A DNA stretch of 64,000 nucleotides from RYN-230 sp963814645 (GTDB lineage: Bacteria > Actinomycetota > Actinomycetes > Streptosporangiales > Streptosporangiaceae): contig CAWFDX010000013.1 of assembly GCA_963814645.1 (NCBI GenBank), forward strand, positions 62,001 through 126,000. Direction: 5' to 3'. Under the pieces are notes generated by a model. It searched no databases and was not told the DNA's origin. It saw only the letters and a program-made list of their open reading frames with translations. This document shows positions 59,051-64,000 of this stretch, one piece after another. Positions within the stretch are counted from its first letter, which is position 1. Each line of letters begins with the position of its first letter. The position numbers and the translations under genes are program-made.

Positions 59051-60343
59051 ATGGGGCACGTGGTCATCGGGATGGATCCGCATAAGCGCTCGGCCACCAT
59101 CGAGATCATCGATGAACGGCAGCAGGTGCTGTCCGCGGGCCGGTTCGGCACTGACCGGGACGGTTACCGGGCGATGCTGGCCGCGGGGCGGAAGTTCAAG
59201 GACCGTGTCTGGGCGGTGGAGGGCTGCAACGGGATCGGCCGCCACCTCGCGCAGCGCCTGGTCGCTGATGGCGAGCCGGTCGTCGATGTGCCAGCGAAGC
59301 TGTCTGCCCGGGCCCGCTTGTTCTCTACCGGCCAGGGACGCAAAACCGATCCGGTGGATGCGCATTCGGTGGCGCTGGCCGGGCTGCACAGCCCGGGCCT
59401 GCGGGTGATCGCCGCCGATGATGCGGCGGTGGCGCTGCGGCTGCTGGCCGATCGCCGTGATGAGCTGGGCGTGGCCCGCACGCAGACGATCAACCGCCTG
59501 CACCGGCTGCTGCTGGAGCTGCTTCCCGGCGGGGCGAAGAAGTTCCTGTCCGCCGTGCAGGCGAAGGACCTGCTGGCCGCGGTCCGCCCGCGTGACATCG
59601 CCGGGAAGACCCGCCGCCGGCTCGCCGCCGAGCTGGTCACCGAGCTGACGCGGATTGATAAGCGCATCAAGACCGCGGATGCCGAGCTCAAACAGCTGGT
59701 GACCGCGACCGGCAGCAGCCTGCTCACGCTGCATGGCATCGGCCCCTCCAGCGCCGCCCGGCTCCTCGGTGACGTCGGTGACATCGCCCGTTTCGCTGAC
59801 AAGGGCAGGTTCGCGTCCTGGAACGGCACCGCACCCCTGGATGCCTCCAGCGGCGACCAGAACCGGCACCGGCTGTCCCGGGCAGGCAACCGGCGGATCA
59901 ACCGGGTGCTGCACATCATGGCTGTCGTCGCACTGCGCAACGGCACCGAAGGCCGCGCCTACTACCGGCGCAAACTCGCCGCGGGCAAAACCACCATGGA
60001 AGCCATGCGGTGCCTGAAGAGACGGCTGTCCGACGTCGTCTACCAGCAAATGCGCGCCGACGCGAGACGTCTGGCAACGGGCCCGGGAGGACACACGGGG
60101 ACGACTGCTGGCTCCAGCGTGGCCGGCTCTGACCCCTGCACCGGCTCTTCGGAGAAGTCACTTCCCGGACCCGCCGCAAACCACCCTACGCTCGCCCCGG
60201 CCAGCAACCCGGTCCGTTCTCCAGCCAGTTCCCGGCGCCCCTCAAGCACAGCCGGACCGCAGCCGGCGTCAAGCGACGTCTGCTTGACACCGGCGAGGAC
60301 CGGCGCACACTCACCAGGCGGGAACGACACCCTCTTGACATAG
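59051..60343 (+). CDS. IS110 family transposase
   Basis: A 430-residue DEDD transposase. The RuvC-like N-domain has GMDPHKRSA (Asp9), VWAVEGCNGIGRHLA (Glu) and KTDPVDAHSVALAG. The C-terminal Transposase_20 part has LLTLHGIGPSSAARLLGDVG, FASWNGTAPLDASSG and the Ser-containing RLSRAGNRRINRVLHIMA. The C-terminal 80 residues after ADARRLATG are a low-complexity tail beyond the usual end. GAGGGGGAAG precedes the ATG. The gene looks intact, so the element may be active. Confidence 0.94.
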   Translation: MGHVVIGMDPHKRSATIEIIDERQQVLSAGRFGTDRDGYRAMLAAGRKFKDRVWAVEGCNGIGRHLAQRLVADGEPVVDVPAKLSARARLFSTGQGRKTDPVDAHSVALAGLHSPGLRVIAADDAAVALRLLADRRDELGVARTQTINRLHRLLLELLPGGAKKFLSAVQAKDLLAAVRPRDIAGKTRRRLAAELVTELTRIDKRIKTADAELKQLVTATGSSLLTLHGIGPSSAARLLGDVGDIARFADKGRFASWNGTAPLDASSGDQNRHRLSRAGNRRINRVLHIMAVVALRNGTEGRAYYRRKLAAGKTTMEAMRCLKRRLSDVVYQQMRADARRLATGPGGHTGTTAGSSVAGSDPCTGSSEKSLPGPAANHPTLAPASNPVRSPASSRRPSSTAGPQPASSDVCLTPARTGAHSPGGNDTLLT

Positions 60344-60695
60344 AGGGGTGCCAGATACGTGTCGGTCTGCCGTCCAGTCTGGGACTTAACTGTGGGCAAG
60401 CTTCTGCCATCGCTGGCGTCTGGCTGAGTGCGGGCATCGTGGCTGTGGTAGGCGGTATTTGGGGACTGCGCGCGAGGCGAGGCGCGCTCGCGAGGCCGCT
60501 ATCGAGGATCTAAAACCTCGCCCACATCTAATTACCGCAGCCCGGACCTTGTGCGGGCAAGCATCTTCGTCTTGTTTCTGCGTTGAGGCTGATGGCTTAT
60601 GTGCGGCGGCTTGGCCAGATCGAAGTACGAGACCTCCTGCCTCAGTGGAGCGTCAAGGCAGTGTCGCGCCCGACTGAGGGCGCTAGAATGCTAAC

Positions 60696-61583
60696 GTGAC
60701 TGTTGTTCTCGCTCTACTCGCCGTCTTGGTTCCTGCCTCCGTGACACTAGTTGGATATTGGATAAAACAGCTGTCGGATAAGCGTCTTAACCTGCAGCAT
60801 GAGCAAGATAATTACCGTTCGAAGATCGATTTGGCATTGCGTGCAATCGATTTGTTTGGAGCACCTGGTGACGCTCCGGAACCGGCCAACTCAGGGAAGT
60901 CCTCGGCGGGCTTGCTGGCACTCGCCCATCTCGATTTGGTTGATCTTGCGCTGGCACTGCTCGTGGACCTCTGGAATCCCAGTTCATCTGGCGTTTCAAC
61001 CGAGGCGGCTATTCAGGTAATTAATACAGCTCTTAACAGCAACGCGCCGGACATACAGCTTACCGCAGCAGAATTGCTGCTTCGGAACGCGAACACGCTT
61101 GACATCAATAATGCTCTGCATTGGCCAAGCTCGCTTGATAACTCATGGATTCCAGGACTTCCTTTTACAGATAAGCTGCTGATAATTGATGCCCTTGTTC
61201 ACGCGGCCCTGGCGAGCATGGCGAATGAGGGCGCTATTCGTGCGCTAGCAGTGCGCCTCTATGCTATCTCCAGCGGAGATCCAGACCGGCGAATTATGGG
61301 CTTGGCAGGTGGCCTCATGAGCGCGATTCTTCCTGCCGTCCGGAATCTCGGATACGCGGATTTCATTCAAGGCGCGGGGCATAACTTTGTGACTCTCAGT
61401 GAAATGGAGGAGGCCGCAGCCAAAGCCACTCCTCATCCAGACGCATTTATTGACAGACTAATCGAAAATAGAAGACAGGCCCTTAAGCAGTGGTCACAGA
61501 CGTGTCCAACGCTATCTCTTGGCCTTTCGCCCGGGAGGCTGGCAACAACAAGCCCACCCACAGAAACGGAAGATGTACAATAA
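60696..61583 (+). CDS. Orphan membrane-anchored helical protein, low GC
   Basis: A 295-residue protein with one N-terminal membrane helix (VLALLAVLVPASVTLVGYWI) and a basic/polar helical stretch (KQLSDKRLNLQHEQDNYRSKIDLALRAIDLF). A long alpha-helical cytosolic domain follows with repeated helix pairs (SAGLLALAHLDLVDLALALLVDLW; AAIQVINTALNSNAPDIQLTAAELLLRNA; KLLIIDALVHAALASMANEGAIRALAVRLYA), suggestive of HEAT/ARM-like packing. The coding DNA is about 50-55% GC by eye against 70% around it, pointing to recent transfer. The GTG start is 6 nt after TAGAAT (leaderless). No family is recognised; it could be an accessory or defence-type gene. Confidence 0.7.
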   Translation: MTVVLALLAVLVPASVTLVGYWIKQLSDKRLNLQHEQDNYRSKIDLALRAIDLFGAPGDAPEPANSGKSSAGLLALAHLDLVDLALALLVDLWNPSSSGVSTEAAIQVINTALNSNAPDIQLTAAELLLRNANTLDINNALHWPSSLDNSWIPGLPFTDKLLIIDALVHAALASMANEGAIRALAVRLYAISSGDPDRRIMGLAGGLMSAILPAVRNLGYADFIQGAGHNFVTLSEMEEAAAKATPHPDAFIDRLIENRRQALKQWSQTCPTLSLGLSPGRLATTSPPTETEDVQ

Positions 61584-62056
61584 TAAGCCGCCACTGCCGG
61601 CGCGGCGCTCATCACGGCAACCCCATAGCAGTTTACTGTCCTTGCTCAGCGTGGGAACGCGGCTCCTGCCGCCCGGATTCTGAGCGCGAAATGGAGCGCC
61701 GCCTGGGTCTGCGGGCGCGATCCAACGTGGTGGTCGTCAGCCACAACAACGCTATCGCCGTGTGGCAAGGTCACCGAATAGCGATCCGCTGCACAAGCGC
61801 TCGGTCCTGGATCAAGCACCACGACGCGCCTAACCCCCACGTGATATTTACACCAGAACCAGATTTCTGCGTGCCGCCGCCCGCGCCACAGAGAAGGGAT
61901 GCGGCACCGAGGCACGGTGCTGCTACTGACCTCACGGCAGCGTGCATGAACATACGCGGCCGTGGATAACCAGTTCGCGTAGCGGCGCACTACTTTCGGC
62001 ATGACAGTGCTTTGAATCCTGTTCTTCCCTTTGGATCGCACCCACATACTCAGTCC
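61584..62056. other. Non-coding or decayed accessory DNA
   Basis: Several open frames cross this 470-bp stretch on both strands, but none has a ribosome-binding site, recognisable motif or consistent codon bias. It ends with a 13-bp repeat (61988-62000) that also occurs at 58808-58820. Confidence 0.4.
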
Positions 62057-62290
62057 GTGAATCCGGGCAGCCAGGTAAGCAGTGAGCGAATCTGGTTCGA
62101 CCCGAAGGCGGCTGCCTTCGTGGGCAGGCGAGTGCTGCGGGTTAGGTACTGCGACGTTCACAAAGTCGCGGACGAGACGAGGAGATGGGACTACGGCGAC
62201 TGGCATCATGCGGTGATGGGTGCCGACTTGCTAACCCGCCGTGGCCCCTCGTGGTGCTGTGGACCAGTACCTTATATTCCCTACGGCGTT
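62057..62290 (+). pseudogene. Fragment of a conserved actinobacterial protein, disrupted
   Basis: From GTG 62057: SSERIWFDPKAAAFVGRRVLRVRYCDVHKVADE, then RRWDYGDWHHAVMGADLLT. The W-D-Y-G-D-W-H-H-A-V-M-G block belongs to a protein type I recognise from actinobacteria. The expected continuation (VTWTSTFFPYGVEV-like) is present only piecemeal: LVVLWTST in one frame and YIPYGVV in the next. Two compensating frame changes are therefore implied. At 62281-62290 it meets the end of the fibronectin-III gene on the other strand, which probably truncated it. Confidence 0.45.
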
Positions 62291-62599
62291 GTCGTGCACT
62301 GGTACCAGGGGGAGACGTCGGGATCCCAGGCTGAATCGCCGGCGCTGTTGTAGGCCCGGATCTTGAAGCACATGTAGGTGCCCGGCGCCAGCCCGTCCCA
62401 GGTGTAGGTCGTGCTGCCCGCTTTGGCGTCCTTGCTGGTGACGCCGTTGTTTATCTCGAACCCCGTCTCGTTGCTGGAGTTGTCCTGCCAGTTCAGCTGG
62501 ATGTCGTTCGGGTCAACGGCCGTGACCGTCAGCCCCGACGGAGCAGCAGGCACCGACGTCCCTGCAGGCTTTGGCGTTGTCGTGCACTGGTACCAGGGG
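62281..62599 (-). CDS. Fibronectin type III repeat protein, C-terminal module (interrupted by ISAs1)
   Basis: About 105 residues hold one complete FN3 module: APSGLTVTAVDPNDIQLNWQDNSSNETGFEI, TYTWDGLAPGTYMCFKIRAYNSAGDSAW. It is flanked by the linker PWYQCTTTP on both sides, and the second linker runs into the stop at 62281. FN3 modules serve as spacers or adhesion parts of secreted enzymes. The module period is 288 bp (96 residues). The upstream part continues beyond the IS element at 63928 and out of the window. Confidence 0.8.
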
Positions 62600-63927
62600 C
62601 AGGGCCCCGGCAAAGTCGTTTAGCAGTTCATGATCGTTCGCAGTGGCCGGTCCGGTCGGCGGGCGTGATGGCGCAGGGCGGCGGCGATGCTGGTAGCGCC
62701 GGCCAGCCGCAAGATGGTGAGGACAAGGTTGCGCAGGCTGGCCATGACGCGGGGGCCGTTGCCGGTGCGGATCTGGGAGCGGTCTTCGTCGAAGTCCATG
62801 TCGCGGACCCAGTGCAGCCGGTCCTCGATGGCCCAGTGACCGCGGATGATGGCCGCGAGCTCGGCGGGGCTGGCCTGGACAGCGGTCAGCGAGGTGATCG
62901 CGTAGACGGTCTCGCGGGACCATTTCTTTTTCCCTGGCAGCTTGCGGCGGCGCACGATCTGGATGGCCTGGGCGGCGTGCGGGAAGGCCAGCCCGGCGGC
63001 CACGGCGGTGACCTTGATGGTGCGCCGCTCGGTCCGGCCGTGCCCACGCTCACGGACCTCATGGGCGGCCGGGACCTGGCGCCAGGGCAGCGCCGCGAGC
63101 TGGGCGAACAGGCCAGGCTGGTTGCGCTTGACCGTGAGCACGTAATGCGCGCCGCGCCCGGCCAGGTAGGTGGCGTGGCCGCGCTGGGCGTGCATCGCAT
63201 CAGCCGTGATAACCGCGCCGCCGATCTCTATGTGGTCGCACAGCACAGAGAACATCGGGATTTCGTTCGTCTTGGCTCCCACTTGCACCTGGCCCAGGAC
63301 AGCGCCACAGGCATGATCGAGAGCAGCCAGCAGGTGATCACCGGGTGCGCCGCCGCTGGCTGAGCCACGTAACGTCTTGCCGTCGACCGCGATGACCCGC
63401 CGGCCTCCCGGCCCGGGCGTGGTGCGCTGAGCCGCCCAGCTACCGGCCAGCTCATCGAAGGCGTCCGCGTCCAGCCGCTGCAAGGTCCGCCGGAACGTCG
63501 ACTCCGACGGCACCACGCCCCCGGCCCCCAGCGCGCGCAGGGTCTGCGGGTCCGCGTCAGCGGCCCATTCCGCGATCGCGGTGAACGAGCGCGCGCCGGC
63601 CAGCACCGCGCACACCGCCAGGCCCAGGATCGCCGCGAGCCGGTGACGCACACCCCTCCGGTGCCGCGGATCAGCGACCCCGGCCAGCACCGCCAGTAAC
63701 CCCGGCTGCTCTCCCGGGCCATCCCCGCCAGCCAGCTCAACCAGGTGGCCGATAGCAGGGTCTATCCGTGATGATGGCGGCGCGGGCATGGTCCCTCTGG
63801 AAGCGATCTGGCTGGCGTGAGAACCGCCATGATCACCACAAGGGCCGTGCCCGCGCTCTTACCCGCCCATCACCGGCGTGTCGCCACCGCCCCGGTCAGC
63901 ACCAGACACGACTTTGCCGACCCCCTG
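62600..63927. mobile_element. ISAs1-family insertion sequence, complete
   Basis: The 1,328-bp element has 20-bp terminal inverted repeats CAGGGnnnCGGCAAAGTCGT (62600-62619 and 63908-63927, 17 of 20 matching). It is flanked by a perfect 10-bp target duplication GTACCAGGGG (62590-62599 and 63928-63937). It contains one transposase gene. Removing the element and one duplicate copy restores exactly the linker sequence seen at 62302, which proves insertion into an FN3 repeat array. Confidence 0.95.
62620..63789 (-). CDS. ISAs1 family transposase
   Basis: A 389-residue DDE transposase. The N-terminal associated domain is PGLLAVLAGVADPRHRRGVRHRLAAILGLAV. The catalytic region has RVIAVDGKTLRGS (first Asp), AVITADAMHAQRGHA (second Asp) and RGHWAIEDRLHWVRDMDFDEDRSQIRTG (Glu), then the NLVLTILRLAG ending typical of the H-repeat/ISAs1 group. 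It begins 138 bp inside the right end, and its TAA stop abuts the left inverted repeat. It appears intact. Confidence 0.95.
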   Translation of the reverse strand: MPAPPSSRIDPAIGHLVELAGGDGPGEQPGLLAVLAGVADPRHRRGVRHRLAAILGLAVCAVLAGARSFTAIAEWAADADPQTLRALGAGGVVPSESTFRRTLQRLDADAFDELAGSWAAQRTTPGPGGRRVIAVDGKTLRGSASGGAPGDHLLAALDHACGAVLGQVQVGAKTNEIPMFSVLCDHIEIGGAVITADAMHAQRGHATYLAGRGAHYVLTVKRNQPGLFAQLAALPWRQVPAAHEVRERGHGRTERRTIKVTAVAAGLAFPHAAQAIQIVRRRKLPGKKKWSRETVYAITSLTAVQASPAELAAIIRGHWAIEDRLHWVRDMDFDEDRSQIRTGNGPRVMASLRNLVLTILRLAGATSIAAALRHHARRPDRPLRTIMNC

Positions 63928-64000
63928 GTACCAGGGGGAGACGTCGGGATCCCAGGCTGAATCGCCGGCGCTGTTGTAGGCCCGGATCTTGAAGCACATG
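63928..64000 (-). CDS. Fibronectin type III repeat protein, upstream module (partial, runs off the window)
   Basis: The 73 bases are identical to 62302-62374. They encode the end of another FN3 module (MCFKIRAYNSAGDSAWDPDVSPWYQ on the minus strand). The gene therefore continues to the right with at least one more near-identical module. The ISAs1 insertion separates it from the final module at 62281-62599, so the protein is expected to be truncated in the cell. Confidence 0.85.

Noticed and set aside
61646..62209. 187-codon minus-strand frame
   Set aside because: No ribosome-binding site, domain or consistent codon use; it overlaps the better-supported fragment on the plus strand.

Overview
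This is about 64 kb of very GC-rich DNA (roughly 70% by eye) from an actinobacterium, probably a filamentous one. A BldC-type MerR regulator almost identical to the Streptomyces protein as I remember it, DUF3073 and DUF1206 proteins, a branched-chain amino-acid dehydrogenase, an SCP2-like protein beside purF and the general gene style all point there. I cannot name a genus. No rRNA, convincing tRNA or CRISPR array was seen.

Layout. 1-9.3 kb: end of an amino-acid ABC transporter, an SDR oxidoreductase, a membrane-anchored hydrolase, an MFS carrier, PPK2, ArfB, mscL and a DNA polymerase I-like gene. 9.5-14.4 kb: a Pro/Ala-rich protein with a 30-bp coding minisatellite, bldC, leucine/valine dehydrogenase and DUF3073. 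14.4-22.4 kb: purine genes on the minus strand (purS, an anti-sigma-type kinase, purQ, purL, then purF and purM). 22.5-28.2 kb: a three-gene 2-oxoacid dehydrogenase operon, a Dabb protein and an acyl-CoA dehydrogenase. 28.3-38.5 kb: membrane and envelope genes (LCP/LytR, DUF1206, MntP, Na+/solute symporter) with MarR and PadR switches. 38.5-43.5 kb: an oligopeptide-type ABC operon ending in an amidase; its first permease is 5'-truncated and no substrate-binding protein is present. 43.8-50.5 kb: a SigJ-type sigma factor with a DoxX-like partner, a secreted beta-propeller, a HAD protein, and a MarR-CLC channel pair. 50.6-54 kb: gene remnants mixed with a MarR-ECF sigma pair. 53.9-58.4 kb: an efflux-type operon (adaptor, ATPase, permease, lipoprotein). 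58.5-64 kb: accessory DNA with IS110, a markedly lower-GC orphan membrane protein, a broken gene, and an ISAs1 element with 20-bp ends and a perfect 10-bp target duplication inside a fibronectin-III tandem-repeat gene.

Two themes run through the window. First, at least nine genes are split by single-base frame changes in GC-rich tracts (mscL, the Pro/Ala protein, E2, LCP, DppC, SigJ-type sigma, redoxin, GNAT and others). That is what residual assembly indels look like, although some may be real. Second, several regulators show a promoter -10 hexamer exactly 6 nt before the start codon (purF, marR at 33.9 kb, padR, and the orphan at 60.7 kb), which suggests leaderless transcripts. The most unusual non-coding region is 34.33-34.87 kb, which has a MITE-like pair of 50-nt inverted repeats enclosing one long hairpin and followed by a second.
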